NCBI RefSeq assembly: GCF_018732085.1
Contig: NZ_CP076103.1
Location: 4,464,001 to 4,528,000, forward strand
Direction of reading: 5' to 3'
DNA length: 64,000 bases
Source: Lysobacter capsici
GTDB taxonomy: Bacteria > Pseudomonadota > Gammaproteobacteria > Xanthomonadales > Xanthomonadaceae
The notes beneath the pieces are model-generated. The model saw nothing but the letters and a program-made list of their open reading frames with translations. It was not told the DNA's origin and searched no databases. Shown piece by piece: positions 1 to 16,842 of this stretch. Position 1 is the first letter of the stretch. Each line of letters begins with the position of its first letter. Both the position numbers and the translations under genes were made by a program.

Positions 1-850
1 TGATCACGCCGTCGAGCATGGCCTGCACGCCCTTGTTCTTGAACGCCGAGCCGCAGAACACCGGGACGATCTCGACGCGCAGGGTGCGCGCGCGCAGACC
101 GGCGACGATCTCTTCTTCGGTCAGCTCGCCCTCGTTGAGGTACTTGTCCATGAGCTCTTCCGTGGCTTCCGCCGCGGCTTCGACCATGAACGCGCGCGCG
201 GTCTCGGCCTGCGACTGCAGGTCGGCCGGAATGTCGCGGTACTCGAACTTGGTGCCCTGCGATGCGACGTCCCAATGGATCGCCTTCATCTTGAGCAGGT
301 CGACCACGCCTTCGAAGCCTTCTTCGGCGCCGATCGGCACCTGCATCGGCACGGCGTAGGCGCCCAGACGGGCCTTGAGCTGCTCGACGACCTTGTCGAA
401 GTTGGCGCCGGTACGGTCCATCTTGTTGACGAAGGCCATGCGCGGCACGGAGTACTTGTTGGCCTGACGCCACACGGTCTCCGACTGCGGCTGCACGCCA
501 CCGACGGCGCACAGCACGAACACCGCGCCGTCGAGGACGCGCAGCGAGCGCTCCACTTCGATGGTGAAGTCGACGTGTCCGGGGGTGTCGATGATGTTGA
601 AGCGGTGTTCGGGCAGCGACTTGTCCATGCCCTTCCAGAACGCGGTGGTCGCGGCGGAAGTGATGGTGATGCCGCGTTCCTGTTCCTGCTCCATCCAGTC
701 CATCGTCGCGGCACCTTCGTGCACTTCGCCGATCTTGTGGCTGACGCCGGTGTAGAACAGGATGCGCTCGGACGTGGTGGTCTTGCCGGCATCGATGTGG
801 GCCATGATGCCGAAGTTGCGGTAACGCTCGATGGGAGTGGTGCGAGCCAC
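1..850 (-). CDS. fusA: Elongation factor G (5' part, cut by window start)
   Basis: Translational GTPase that drives ribosome translocation and, with RRF, ribosome recycling in the cytoplasm. The visible 283 codons begin with a GTG at 850 (MARTTPIERYRNFG...). They contain the G1 P-loop AHIDAGKTT near residue 17, the G3 motif DTPGH near residue 88 and the G4 motif NKMD near residue 142, all intact, followed by the start of the EF-G specific insert. The C-terminal domains lie beyond the window. It is third in the rpsL-rpsG-fusA string operon, about 140 bp after rpsG. The gap contains a GC-rich hairpin (around 885-915). Identity is certain; only the 3' part is missing. Confidence 0.97.
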   Translation of the reverse strand, partial: MARTTPIERYRNFGIMAHIDAGKTTTSERILFYTGVSHKIGEVHEGAATMDWMEQEQERGITITSAATTAFWKGMDKSLPEHRFNIIDTPGHVDFTIEVERSLRVLDGAVFVLCAVGGVQPQSETVWRQANKYSVPRMAFVNKMDRTGANFDKVVEQLKARLGAYAVPMQVPIGAEEGFEGVVDLLKMKAIHWDVASQGTKFEYRDIPADLQSQAETARAFMVEAAAEATEELMDKYLNEGELTEEEIVAGLRARTLRVEIVPVFCGSAFKNKGVQAMLDGVI

Positions 851-993
851 GGGACCCTCTCGTAATAAGTTTTCGAATTCCAGATGGCCGGACGCCGCCT
901 CGTGGGCGGCCTCCGGTTCGCTAGGCGGCCATTTCGCCGCCGCGGCAACATCTCATGCGGATGTTGCGAAGACCCTGTCGCCAGGGTCTGCGA

Positions 994-1461
994 TCACCAG
1001 CGGTAGTGAGCGAACGCGCGGTTCGCTTCCGCCATGCGGTGGGTTTCTTCGCGCTTCTTGATCGCCGCGCCGCGGTTTTCCGAGGCGTCGAGCAGTTCGG
1101 CGGCCAGCTTGCGCGGCATCGAGCTCTCGCCACGCTTGCGCGCGGATTCGATCAACCAGCGCATCGCCAGGGCCATACGGCGCGAGGTGCGCACTTCGAC
1201 CGGCACCTGGTAGGTGGCGCCGCCGACGCGACGCGACTTCACTTCGACCGACGGCGACACATTGGTCAGCGCCTTCTCGACCAGCTCCAGAGCGTTGGGG
1301 CTCTTTTCGCCGATGACGTCCATTGCGCCGTAAACGATCTTCTCGGCGACGGACTTCTTGCCGCTCTGCATGACCATATTGATGAAGCGCGCGATCGTCT
1401 CGCTGCCGTGCTTGGGATCGGGCAGGACCGAACGCTGAGGGGTGGAGCCTTTACGCGACAT
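994..1461 (-). CDS. rpsG: 30S ribosomal protein S7
   Basis: Primary 16S rRNA-binding protein that nucleates assembly of the 30S head and sits at the E-site. The 155-residue protein has the standard length and the family N-terminus MSRKGSTPQRSVLPDPKHGS, the GGATYQVPVEVR segment and the HRMAEANRAFAHYRW end. It lies between rpsL and fusA in the streptomycin operon. In E. coli S7 is the translational repressor of this operon, binding the rpsL-rpsG intercistronic region; here that gap is 83 bp (1462-1544), so the same control is possible but not demonstrated. Confidence 0.98.
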   Translation of the reverse strand: MSRKGSTPQRSVLPDPKHGSETIARFINMVMQSGKKSVAEKIVYGAMDVIGEKSPNALELVEKALTNVSPSVEVKSRRVGGATYQVPVEVRTSRRMALAMRWLIESARKRGESSMPRKLAAELLDASENRGAAIKKREETHRMAEANRAFAHYRW

Positions 1462-1544
1462 GGTGCGTACCTATATTCGTGATTCTTGACAGTCGTGCTG
1501 GCGGGTGGCGGCGCCGGACGGCGCGCGCCGGGCAAGCGACGCGC

Positions 1545-1919
1545 TTAGGACTTCGGACGCTTGGCGCCGTACTTGGAACGGCTCTGGCGACGCTTGGCGA
1601 CACCGGCGGCATCGAGCGAGCCGCGCACGGTGTGGTAGCGCACGCCCGGCAGGTCCTTGACGCGACCGCCGCGGATCAGCACGACCGAGTGCTCCTGCAG
1701 GTTGTGGCCTTCGCCGCCGATGTACGAAATGACTTCGTAACCGTTGGTCAGGCGCACCTTGGCGACCTTGCGCAGCGCCGAGTTCGGCTTCTTCGGGGTC
1801 GTGGTGTACACGCGGGTGCAAACGCCGCGACGCTGCGGGCAGTTCGCGAGCGCCGGCGAGGCGCTCTTGTAGGTGGTCGCCTGCCGCGGCTTGCGGACGA
1901 GCTGATTGATGGTTGCCAT
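1545..1919 (-). CDS. rpsL: 30S ribosomal protein S12
   Basis: Decoding-centre protein that controls translational accuracy. The 124-residue protein carries the TPKKPNSALRKVAKV and GGRVKDLPGVRYH loops. Both lysines whose substitution gives streptomycin resistance in other bacteria (Lys43 and Lys88 by E. coli numbering) are present, so the allele looks streptomycin sensitive. It is the first gene of rpsL-rpsG-fusA; a 414-bp gap holding the rpoC terminator and a candidate promoter separates it from rpoC. An AAGAG Shine-Dalgarno lies just upstream of the ATG. Confidence 0.98.
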   Translation of the reverse strand: MATINQLVRKPRQATTYKSASPALANCPQRRGVCTRVYTTTPKKPNSALRKVAKVRLTNGYEVISYIGGEGHNLQEHSVVLIRGGRVKDLPGVRYHTVRGSLDAAGVAKRRQSRSKYGAKRPKS

Positions 1920-2192
1920 CTAGAACTCTTGTATTGAGAGGGGCCGGGCGGCCGCTTCGTGAGAAACAAACGGCACGCCGAATACACCCGACCTGCCGAG
2001 ACGAAAAAGTATAGCCCGCGCTGAACGCTTCCGTCAACGCAGGCGACACGAACAAGCAGAATCAGCGCTTTGCGGCGCCGACTTCCATACCCATTCGATT
2101 GGTCCCGCCCTGCCCTGGGCCGAACACTAGGCGCTCCATGCACCTAATTTCGTGATCTGGGATTCGACCCATACGGGCCCATCCGACTGGCG

Positions 2193-2220
2193 ACGATAGC
2201 ATATTTTTCGGGATTTGCCA
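2193..2220 (-). promoter_or_regulatory. Candidate promoter for rpsL-rpsG-fusA
   Basis: Reading on the minus strand, TGGCAA (2215-2220) and TATCGT (2193-2198) are separated by 16 bp, and TG precedes the -10 as in extended -10 promoters. It lies about 275 bp upstream of rpsL and downstream of the rpoC terminator. That is a weak match to consensus but the best one in the gap. The rest of the 1920-2333 gap would be a long leader in which I see no gene. Confidence 0.4.
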
Positions 2221-2273
2221 GCCCTTTAAGCCATTGCCGTACCGAAGACCCCGTCGTCGCCAGGGTCTCGGGC

Positions 2274-2306
2274 AAAAAAACAAGGCGGGCATCGCTGCCC
2301 GCCTTG
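2274..2306 (-). terminator. Rho-independent terminator after rpoC
   Basis: A perfect 10-bp stem (2281-2290 with 2297-2306) with a 6-nt loop, followed on the minus strand by seven T residues (2274-2280). It ends the secE-to-rpoC transcript and separates it from the rpsL operon. Confidence 0.93.
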
Positions 2307-2333
2307 TTTCGTATCGCTTCTTACCGCTCAGGC

Positions 2334-6566
<4,233 letters not shown>

Positions 6567-6576
6567 GGGTTTCTCC

Positions 6577-6671
6577 GGGAATCGGGAATCGAGAATGGGG
6601 AATCGTTAAAGCGGGTTTCGGGCGGGGCGTGGGACGCTTTCGCGATTCCCTATTCCCCATTCCCGATTCCC
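6577..6671. repeat. GGGAATC hairpin repeat, copy 1 (rpoB-rpoC gap)
   Basis: Tandem GGGAATC/GAGAATG heptads on the left (6577-6605) are matched by inverted CGATTCCC/TATTCCC heptads on the right (6643-6671), with a GC-rich centre. It can form a long hairpin in the rpoBC transcript and fills almost the whole gap. Confidence 0.85.
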
Positions 6672-6679
6672 TGCGGTCC

Positions 6680-10849
<4,170 letters not shown>

Positions 10850-11037
10850 GGTGAGCTACCGCCTCGATTTAGCTAATGGGCCGGGAAAGCCGCCTGACAG
10901 CGAGTCTTTCCGGGCGAACCGCGCGTCCGCGGTTCAGGGGACTAATGCGAAAACAAAATTGCCAGTGGGAAGTCGCTGGTATTGCCGGCACCAGCACGCC
11001 TTCTCCCGCTACTTCCGACTGCCAACTCGTTGGGGCC

Positions 11038-11117
11038 GGGAATCGGGAATCGAGAATTGGGAATCGGTAGAAGCAACGGCTGCTCGTACGATTCCCAATT
11101 CTCGATTCCCGATTCCC
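11038..11117. repeat. GGGAATC hairpin repeat, copy 2 (rplL-rpoB gap)
   Basis: Left arm GGGAATCGGGAATCGAGAAT at 11038 onward and inverted right arm ending at 11117, separated by about 20 nt. Same architecture as copy 1. The remainder of the 10850-11195 gap holds the rpoB leader and the attenuator below; no gene seen. Confidence 0.85.
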
Positions 11118-11127
11118 GTGGAACGGC

Positions 11128-11155
11128 CAAAGGCCGGGGACTTTCGTCCCCAGCC
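11128..11155 (-). terminator. Attenuator-like hairpin between rplL and rpoB
   Basis: On the minus strand a 10-bp stem with one G-T pair (11132-11141 with 11146-11155) is closed by a GAAA tetraloop and followed by only three T residues. A short T run suggests partial termination. A leaky terminator in this place is known from the E. coli rplL-rpoB gap. Confidence 0.7.
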
Positions 11156-11195
11156 TTCAGTGGTCGCCAAGTAAAAACGGCGACGCAAGTACGGC

Positions 11196-11567
11196 TTACT
11201 TGACTTCGACAGTCGCACCAGCGGCTTCGAGATCCTTCTTGAACTTCTCGGAGTCGGCCTTGTTGACCGCTTCCTTGACCGTCTGCGGAGCGCCTTCGAC
11301 CAGGTCCTTGGCTTCCTTCAGACCCAGGCCGGTGATGGCGCGGACGGCCTTAATCACTTCGACCTTCTTGTCGCCAGCGGCCTTCAGGATGACGTTGAAC
11401 TCGGTCTGCTCTTCGACCGGAGCGACGTCAGCCACGGCGACGCCGGCGGCAACCGGAGCAGCGGCGGAAACGCCGAACTTCTCTTCGATCGCGCGGACGA
11501 GCTCCATGACTTCCATCAGGGTCTTTTCGGCGATGGCTTCGACGATTTGTTCGTTGGAAAGGGACAT
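11196..11567 (-). CDS. rplL: 50S ribosomal protein L7/L12
   Basis: Stalk protein that recruits and activates translational GTPases. The 123-residue protein has the N-terminal dimerisation segment (SLSNEQIVEAIAEKTLMEVM), an Ala/Val-rich hinge (AAPVAAGVAVADVAPVEE, about residues 37-54) and the C-terminal GTPase-binding domain with the KVEVIKAVRAITGLGLKEAK helix region. It lies 71 bp after rplJ, as usual, and is followed by the attenuator. Confidence 0.98.
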   Translation of the reverse strand: MSLSNEQIVEAIAEKTLMEVMELVRAIEEKFGVSAAAPVAAGVAVADVAPVEEQTEFNVILKAAGDKKVEVIKAVRAITGLGLKEAKDLVEGAPQTVKEAVNKADSEKFKKDLEAAGATVEVK

Positions 11568-11638
11568 TTGAATAACCTCAGGAAATATTGATCTTACGAA
11601 TCGGGTTCAGTGAAGCGGTCGCGTGAGCGGGGCGGCGA

Positions 11639-12172
11639 TTACGCCGGTTCCGCTTCGGCCGACGCTTCGACAGCGACTTCGCCACCGCCCTGCTGGTCGG
11701 CCACGGCCTTGACGGCGCGGGCGAACATGCTGGCGGGCTCGGACAGGACGCGGGCCAGCATGGCCAGGGCCTGGTCGAGGGTCGGCAGCGAGGCGAGGAC
11801 GTCGACGTGGCTGGCCGGATACACCTGGCCACCCATCGCGACGACCTGAGCCTTCAGCTTGTCGTTGCCCTTGGCGAATTCCTTGATCAGACGCCCGGCG
11901 GCGCCGGGTTCTTCGGTCGAGAACGCATACAGCAGCGGACCGACGAGCTTGTCCTGGACGCACTCGTATTCGGTACCGGCCACGGCACGGGAAGCCAGGG
12001 TGTTCTTGACAACGCGCAAGTACACACCGGTTTCACGAGCCTTCTTGCGCATCGCGGTCAGTTGAGCAACCGTGAGGCCAGCGTACTCGGCCGCAATCAA
12101 GGAGTGAGCCTTCGAAGCGACTTCTGCCAGTTCGGCGACTACTACTTGCTTCTGAGACAGATTAAGAGCCAT
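11639..12172 (-). CDS. rplJ: 50S ribosomal protein L10
   Basis: Base of the L7/L12 stalk; with L12 it also acts in many bacteria as autogenous repressor of rplJL translation. I place the start at the ATG at 12172 (MALNLSQKQVVVAELAEVAS), which is the family N-terminus and gives 177 residues. The frame is open further upstream but there it runs into a repeat element and is not protein-like. The C-terminus is an Ala/Glu-rich tail (GGGEVAVEASAEAEPA), a little longer than in E. coli. The upstream gap to rplA is unusually long at 681 bp. Confidence 0.97.
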   Translation of the reverse strand: MALNLSQKQVVVAELAEVASKAHSLIAAEYAGLTVAQLTAMRKKARETGVYLRVVKNTLASRAVAGTEYECVQDKLVGPLLYAFSTEEPGAAGRLIKEFAKGNDKLKAQVVAMGGQVYPASHVDVLASLPTLDQALAMLARVLSEPASMFARAVKAVADQQGGGEVAVEASAEAEPA

Positions 12173-12190
12173 TGCACTCCTCCAATAAGC

Positions 12191-12270
12191 CGGGAGTCGA
12201 GAATCGAGAGTCGAGAGTCGGTAGAAGCAGGAGCTGCTTTTACGATTCCCTCCCCTATTCCCCATTCCCA
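12191..12270. repeat. GGGAATC hairpin repeat, copy 3 (upstream of rplJ)
   Basis: A diverged copy (CGGGAGTCGAGAATCGAGAG left arm; ATTCCCTCCCCTATTCCCCA right arm) starts only 19 bp upstream of the rplJ ATG, where the L10 leader would be. It may sequester or replace the normal leader structure. Confidence 0.75.
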
Positions 12271-12620
12271 GCCCAATTAACTCCGCTTACGGCTCCTGCC
12301 GCTTGCGGTCCTGGGCGGCGACCGTCCTTGGCGCCGGGGACGCCGAAGGCGTCCCGGGTGGTGGCCTTTCCTGAAGGTTCATTGCTGAATTCAGTCGGGG
12401 CGGCACCATCTGCGCGGGCCCGGCTCCGAAGAGTCCGAATTAAGCGATCTCGCTTGCACCGACGGCGACTCCTTGCCGTATCGAGCTTCCATGCCCGTCG
12501 TCGGTACGCGCTGACCGCGCCTGCGGTCTTTGACGGCTACCGGTCGGGAGCGAACTCCCTTGCGATGCCCTCAAAAATTTGGCTTGCGGCGAAACTGGTT
12601 CACCGCCGGCCTTTGCTTCC

Positions 12621-12813
12621 GTCATTCCCGCGAATGTGGGAATCCAGTGACTTTGTTCCTGGTTCGAGCCGCGAAGCCAGAACCGAAAATTCATCTCTAC
12701 CGCTTTTCGACCCCGGCCATCGCGCATCGCACGATGGCGTTTGGTGCCACGCGACATGCGCTTCAACGCATGTCGCAAGCGGTGTCACCTCACCCCCGCT
12801 TTCGCGAGGATGA
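12621..12813. repeat. 193-bp inverted-repeat element in rplA-rplJ gap
   Basis: The left terminus GTCATTCCCGCGAATGTGGG (12621-12640) and the complement of the right terminus GTCATCCTCGCGAAAGCGGG (12794-12813) match at 16 of 20 positions. Each terminus is itself a small hairpin. No coding sequence lies between. It looks like a MITE-type or palindromic-unit pair. The rest of the gap (12271-12620) has a GC hairpin around 12330-12360 and otherwise nothing I can name. Confidence 0.65.
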
Positions 12814-12855
12814 CGATCTGACAAAGCCGCGCGCAAGCGCGCGGGTCAGATCGTC
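12811..12855. other. Long perfect hairpin at the 3' end of rplA
   Basis: GACGATCTGAC (12811-12821) pairs perfectly with GTCAGATCGTC (12845-12855), enclosing an inner CCGCGCGC/GCGCGCGG stem. The right arm overlaps the rplA stop codon. There is no T run, so it is more likely a processing or stability hairpin than an intrinsic terminator. Confidence 0.75.
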
Positions 12856-13552
12856 ACTTCAGCGACAGCGAGGCCTGATCGACGATCACGCCCGGACCCA
12901 TGGTCGAGCTGATCGAGATCTTCTGCAGGTACTGACCCTTGGCGGTCGCCGGCTTGGCCTTGATCAGGTCCAGCAGCAGCGCCTGCAGGTTGTCCTTCAG
13001 CGAGCCGTCTTCGAACGAGGCCTTGCCGATGGTGCAGTGGATGATGCCGGCCTTGTCGGTGCGGTAACGCACCTGGCCGCCCTTGGCGTTCTTGACCGCT
13101 TCGGCCGGGTTGGCCGAGACGGTGCCGACCTTCGGGTTCGGCATCAGGCCGCGCGGGCCGAGCACCTGGCCCAGCTTACCGACGACGCGCATGGCGTCCG
13201 GGGTGGCGATGACGACGTCGTAGTTCAGATCGCCGGCCTGCATCTTCTCGGCCAGATCGTCCATGCCGACGGCTTCCGCGCCAGCGGCGAGGGCTTCGTC
13301 GGCCTTGGCGCCGGCCGGGGCGAACACCGCCACGCGCACGGACTTGCCGGTACCGGCGGGCAGCACGGTCGAACCGCGCACCTGCTGATCGGACTTCTTC
13401 GCGTCCACGCCCAGACGGACGGCGACGTCGACGGACTCGACGAACTTGGCCTTGGTGGCGGTCTTGACGATCTTGACCGCTTCGTCGAAGGAGTACGCCT
13501 TGCCCGGAACGACGGCGGCCTTGATTGCTTTTTCGCGCTTAGTGATCGCCAT
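12854..13552 (-). CDS. rplA: 50S ribosomal protein L1
   Basis: Mobile L1-stalk protein contacting E-site tRNA; in enterobacteria it represses translation of rplKA. The 232-residue protein matches the family (MAITKREKAIKAAVVPGKAY start; GPRGLMPNPKVGTV and NPAEAVKNAKGGQVRYRTDK rRNA-binding segments). It lies 3 bp after rplK, so the two are translated as a pair. The stop codon sits inside the right arm of a perfect 11-bp inverted repeat. Confidence 0.98.
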   Translation of the reverse strand: MAITKREKAIKAAVVPGKAYSFDEAVKIVKTATKAKFVESVDVAVRLGVDAKKSDQQVRGSTVLPAGTGKSVRVAVFAPAGAKADEALAAGAEAVGMDDLAEKMQAGDLNYDVVIATPDAMRVVGKLGQVLGPRGLMPNPKVGTVSANPAEAVKNAKGGQVRYRTDKAGIIHCTIGKASFEDGSLKDNLQALLLDLIKAKPATAKGQYLQKISISSTMGPGVIVDQASLSLK

Positions 13553-13555
13553 GTC

Positions 13556-13984
13556 TTAGCCCTCCACCACGAGACCCATGCTGCGGGCGGAACCCGCAAT
13601 CGTCTTGACCGCCGCGTCCAGATCGGCCGCGGTCAGGTCGGCTTCCTTTGCCTTGGCGATGTCTTCGAGCTGCTTGCGGGTGACCTTGCCCACCTTGTCG
13701 GTGTTCGGGCGCTTGGAGCCGGAGGTGATGCCCGCGGCCTTCTTCAGCAGCACCGAAGCCGGGGTCGACTTGGTCACGAAGGTGAAGGTACGGTCCGAGT
13801 AGGCCGTGATGATGACCGGCGTCGGCAGACCCGGCTCGAGCTTGGAGGTCGCCGCGTTGAACGCTTTGCAGAACTCCATGATGTTCAGGCCGCGCTGACC
13901 CAGCGCAGGACCGACCGGCGGCGAGGGATTGGCCTGACCGGCCTTTACCTGCAGCTTGATGTAGCCGACTACTTTCTTTGCCAT
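13556..13984 (-). CDS. rplK: 50S ribosomal protein L11
   Basis: Binds the 23S GTPase-associated centre and is needed for RelA-dependent stringent response. The 142-residue protein has the family motifs KLQVKAGQANPSPPVGPALG near residue 9 and the C-terminal GSARSMGLVVEG. The N-terminal proline-rich helix that thiostrepton-type antibiotics contact is normal. It starts a new transcription unit or is cotranscribed from secE-nusG; a candidate promoter lies in the 300-bp gap upstream. Confidence 0.98.
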   Translation of the reverse strand: MAKKVVGYIKLQVKAGQANPSPPVGPALGQRGLNIMEFCKAFNAATSKLEPGLPTPVIITAYSDRTFTFVTKSTPASVLLKKAAGITSGSKRPNTDKVGKVTRKQLEDIAKAKEADLTAADLDAAVKTIAGSARSMGLVVEG

Positions 13985-14148
13985 GTTGGTTTCTCTCCGG
14001 GTGCTAGCGCCTGAACCTCAGGCTCCCCATCGGGCCGGAAATCGCGCGTTCCGGCTTCGCGTTTTGCTTGCGCACACAGCCGCCCCGGTCCTTGTGAGAG
14101 GGGGCAGCTGGATGATTTGGGTCCGCCGCAGTTGGCAGCGAGCCGCGC

Positions 14149-14154
14149 ACTATA
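14149..14154 (-). promoter_or_regulatory. Candidate -10 of the rplK promoter
   Basis: TATAGT on the minus strand, preceded by an A/T-rich run, in the nusG-rplK gap about 165 bp upstream of rplK. No convincing -35 is seen. A promoter in this place is known for E. coli rplKA. A 9-bp-stem hairpin (14179-14201) lies just upstream and could end nusG transcripts, though it lacks a T run. Confidence 0.4.
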
Positions 14155-14284
14155 TCAGGTTTTTGCATCGAACAGGCTCAAGCCCGGCAGGACCGGGCTT
14201 GGAAGCTGAACAAGCTTGGAGGAGTTGGGCTCAGAGCGGGTGGCGCGACCGGCGAATCAGCGATCCGCCGACGCCAGGCCGTAC

Positions 14285-14860
14285 TCAGGTGGCCTTTTCG
14301 ACCTGACCAAATTCCAGCTCGACCGGAGTCGAACGGCCGAAGATCAGCACCGCGACGCGCAGGCGGCTCTTCTCGTAGTTGATTTCCTCGACCACGCCGT
14401 TGAAATCCACGAACGGGCCGTCGACCACGCGAACCATCTCGCCCGGCTCGAACAACACTTTCGGACGCGGCTTTTCGACGCCTTCCTGAACGCGCTGCAG
14501 GATCCGGTCGGCTTCGCTGTCCTGGATCGGCAGCGGACGATCGGCGGTGCCGCCGATGAAGCCCATGACCTTCGGGGTTTCCTTGATCAGATGCCAGCTT
14601 TCGCTGTCGATCCGCGGAATGCCGGCTTCGTCATGGGTGGAAATCTGCACCAGGACATAGCCCGGGAAGAACTTGCGCTCGGAACGGCGCTTCTGGCCGG
14701 ACCGCATTTCCACGACCTCTTCGGTCGGGACCAGGACGTCGCCGAAGCGGTCCTGCATTTCGAAGCGCACGATGCGATCGCGCAGCGCCTGCGCCACCGA
14801 CTTCTCGAAGCCGGAATAAGCGTGAACCACGTACCAACGTTTGTTTTCTTGCGTATTCAA
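14285..14860 (-). CDS. nusG: Transcription termination/antitermination factor NusG
   Basis: Elongation factor that bridges RNA polymerase to Rho or ribosomal protein S10. The 191-residue protein has an N-terminal NGN domain (KRWYVVHAYSGFEKSVAQAL at residues 8-27) and a C-terminal KOW domain (FEPGEMVRVVDGPFVDFNGV). It lies 13 bp after secE, the usual secE-nusG pair. The 300-bp gap downstream to rplK carries a hairpin and a probable promoter. Confidence 0.98.
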   Translation of the reverse strand: MNTQENKRWYVVHAYSGFEKSVAQALRDRIVRFEMQDRFGDVLVPTEEVVEMRSGQKRRSERKFFPGYVLVQISTHDEAGIPRIDSESWHLIKETPKVMGFIGGTADRPLPIQDSEADRILQRVQEGVEKPRPKVLFEPGEMVRVVDGPFVDFNGVVEEINYEKSRLRVAVLIFGRSTPVELEFGQVEKAT

Positions 14861-14873
14861 GTCGGTCGTCTCC

Positions 14874-15251
14874 TCAGCGCGACAGCAGGAATTTGACCGC
14901 GGCCTGGATCACCCAGTCGAAACCGGACAGGATCAGGCTAAGGATGGCCACTGCGATCATGACGACCCAAGTGGTCTTGAGTGCTTCTTCGCGGGTCGGC
15001 CAGACCACCTTGCGCAGTTCGAACCGCGATTCGGACAAGAACTCGCGGGTCTGCGCGCCCTTGGCGGTCAGCATGAACACCGCGGCACCGGCCAGCAGGC
15101 CGGCGACGACCGCGCCGCTGCGCAGCGGGCCGCTCCAATTCTCGAACCAGAGGTAGGCGAACACACCGCCAGCCGCAAGCAGCAGAGCCAGCGCGTACTT
15201 GACGATGTCACCGGCGCCGCCGGATTTGTGTTGTTCGGCCTTACTGTTCAT
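14874..15251 (-). CDS. secE: Preprotein translocase subunit SecE
   Basis: Essential inner-membrane partner of SecY. Starting at the ATG at 15251 (MNSKAEQHKSGGAGDIVKYA) the protein has 125 residues with three predicted membrane segments (about 17-35, 42-60 and 92-115), the long E. coli-type form, and the conserved amphipathic segment ELRKVVWPTREEALKTTWVV before the last one. The frame is open upstream into the tRNA-Trp gene, but that part is non-coding. It follows tRNA-Trp and precedes nusG. Confidence 0.96.
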   Translation of the reverse strand: MNSKAEQHKSGGAGDIVKYALALLLAAGGVFAYLWFENWSGPLRSGAVVAGLLAGAAVFMLTAKGAQTREFLSESRFELRKVVWPTREEALKTTWVVMIAVAILSLILSGFDWVIQAAVKFLLSR

Positions 15252-15347
15252 CTCGGGGCGATTCCCTCGCGAAAGCCCGCCCATCCGTTGCGCGGCCCTT
15301 TCAATGCCTTCCAGTCGCCGGATCGTCCGACCCGACTCGGTATCGAG

Positions 15348-15423
<76 letters not shown>

Positions 15424-15503
15424 ACGTCTTGAAGTGTTCGGTCCGCGTTCGAATCCGGCCAGGCATCAGGGCCTGAGCGACGAATCGTCTTTAGGGACCG
15501 TCT

Positions 15504-15537
15504 AAACAACGAAGGCGGACCGGGTTGCCGGCCCGCC
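15504..15537 (-). terminator. Terminator after tuf
   Basis: On the minus strand a 10-bp GC-rich stem (GGCGGGCCGG with CCGGTCCGCC, 4-nt loop) is followed by TTCGTTGTTT. It lies between tuf and tRNA-Trp, so it may reduce read-through from the tRNA-tuf unit into secE-nusG. Confidence 0.7.
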
Positions 15538-15579
15538 GTTCGCGGCTTGCAGCGACCTTTCGGCCGCCGCAGTAAAGCA

Positions 15580-16770
15580 TTACTTGATGATCTTGGCTAC
15601 GACGCCGGCGCCGACGGTACGGCCGCCTTCGCGGATCGCGAAGCGCAGGCCTTCGTCCATCGCCACCGGGTTGATCAGCGTGACCACCATCTTCACGTTG
15701 TCGCCCGGCATCACCATCTCGACGCCTTCCGGCAGCTCGCAAGCGCCGGTGATGTCGGTGGTGCGGAAGTAGAACTGCGGACGGTAGCCCTTGAAGAACG
15801 GGGTGTGACGGCCGCCTTCGTCCTTCGACAGCACATACACTTCGGCTTCGAAGTCGGTGTGCGGCTTGATCGAACCGGGCTTGCACAGCACCTGGCCGCG
15901 CTCCACGTCGTCACGCTTGGTGCCGCGCAGCAACAGACCGGCGTTGTCGCCCGCCTGACCCTGGTCCAGCAGCTTGCGGAACATTTCAACGCCGGTGACG
16001 GTCGTCTTCTGGGTCGCGCGGATACCGACGATTTCGATTTCGTCGCCGACCTTGATGATGCCGCGCTCGATACGGCCGGTCACCACGGTGCCGCGGCCCG
16101 AGATCGAGAACACGTCTTCCACCGGCATCAGGAACGGCTTGTCGACGTCACGTTCCGGCTGCGGAATGAAGGTGTCCAGCGCTTCGACCAGGCGCAGGAT
16201 CGACGGCACGCCGATTTCGCTCTGGTCGCCTTCCAGCGCCAGACGCGCCGAACCGTGGATGATCGGGGTGTCGTCGCCCGGGAAGTCGTACTTGGTCAGC
16301 AGCTCGCGCACTTCCATCTCGACCAGCTCGAGCAGCTCGGCGTCGTCCACCATGTCGGCCTTGTTCAGGAACACGACGATGTACGGCACGCCGACCTGAC
16401 GCGACAGCAGGATGTGCTCGCGGGTCTGCGGCATCGGGCCGTCAGCGGCCGAGCACACCAGGATCGCGCCGTCCATCTGCGCCGCACCGGTGATCATGTT
16501 CTTCACGTAGTCGGCGTGGCCCGGGCAATCGACGTGCGCGTAGTGACGCGAAGCCGATTCGTATTCCACGTGCGCCGTCGAGATCGTGATGCCGCGCGCC
16601 TTCTCTTCCGGCGCCGCGTCGATCGCGTCGTACGCCTTGAACTCGCCACCAAAACGCTCGGCGCCCACCTTGGTCAGCGCGGCCGTCAGCGTGGTCTTGC
16701 CATGGTCGACGTGACCGATGGTGCCGACGTTGACGTGCGGCTTGGTGCGCTCGAATTTACCCTTAGCCAT
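15580..16770 (-). CDS. tuf: Elongation factor Tu
   Basis: GTPase that delivers aminoacyl-tRNA to the ribosome. The 396-residue protein has G1 GHVDHGKTTL near residue 19, the effector region EKARGITIS, G3 DCPGHADY near residue 81, G4 NKAD near residue 136 and the domain 2-3 elements where kirromycin acts, all normal. This is the tufB position, following tRNA-Thr. A second copy after fusA would be expected but lies outside the window. Confidence 0.99.
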   Translation of the reverse strand: MAKGKFERTKPHVNVGTIGHVDHGKTTLTAALTKVGAERFGGEFKAYDAIDAAPEEKARGITISTAHVEYESASRHYAHVDCPGHADYVKNMITGAAQMDGAILVCSAADGPMPQTREHILLSRQVGVPYIVVFLNKADMVDDAELLELVEMEVRELLTKYDFPGDDTPIIHGSARLALEGDQSEIGVPSILRLVEALDTFIPQPERDVDKPFLMPVEDVFSISGRGTVVTGRIERGIIKVGDEIEIVGIRATQKTTVTGVEMFRKLLDQGQAGDNAGLLLRGTKRDDVERGQVLCKPGSIKPHTDFEAEVYVLSKDEGGRHTPFFKGYRPQFYFRTTDITGACELPEGVEMVMPGDNVKMVVTLINPVAMDEGLRFAIREGGRTVGAGVVAKIIK

Positions 16771-16842
16771 GGCTGTCGCTTCTCGTTTGTGGGTCTGTAT
16801 GTCGCGGCGGCTGTTGGTAAAGCAGCCTTGTGTTGCGTTGAA

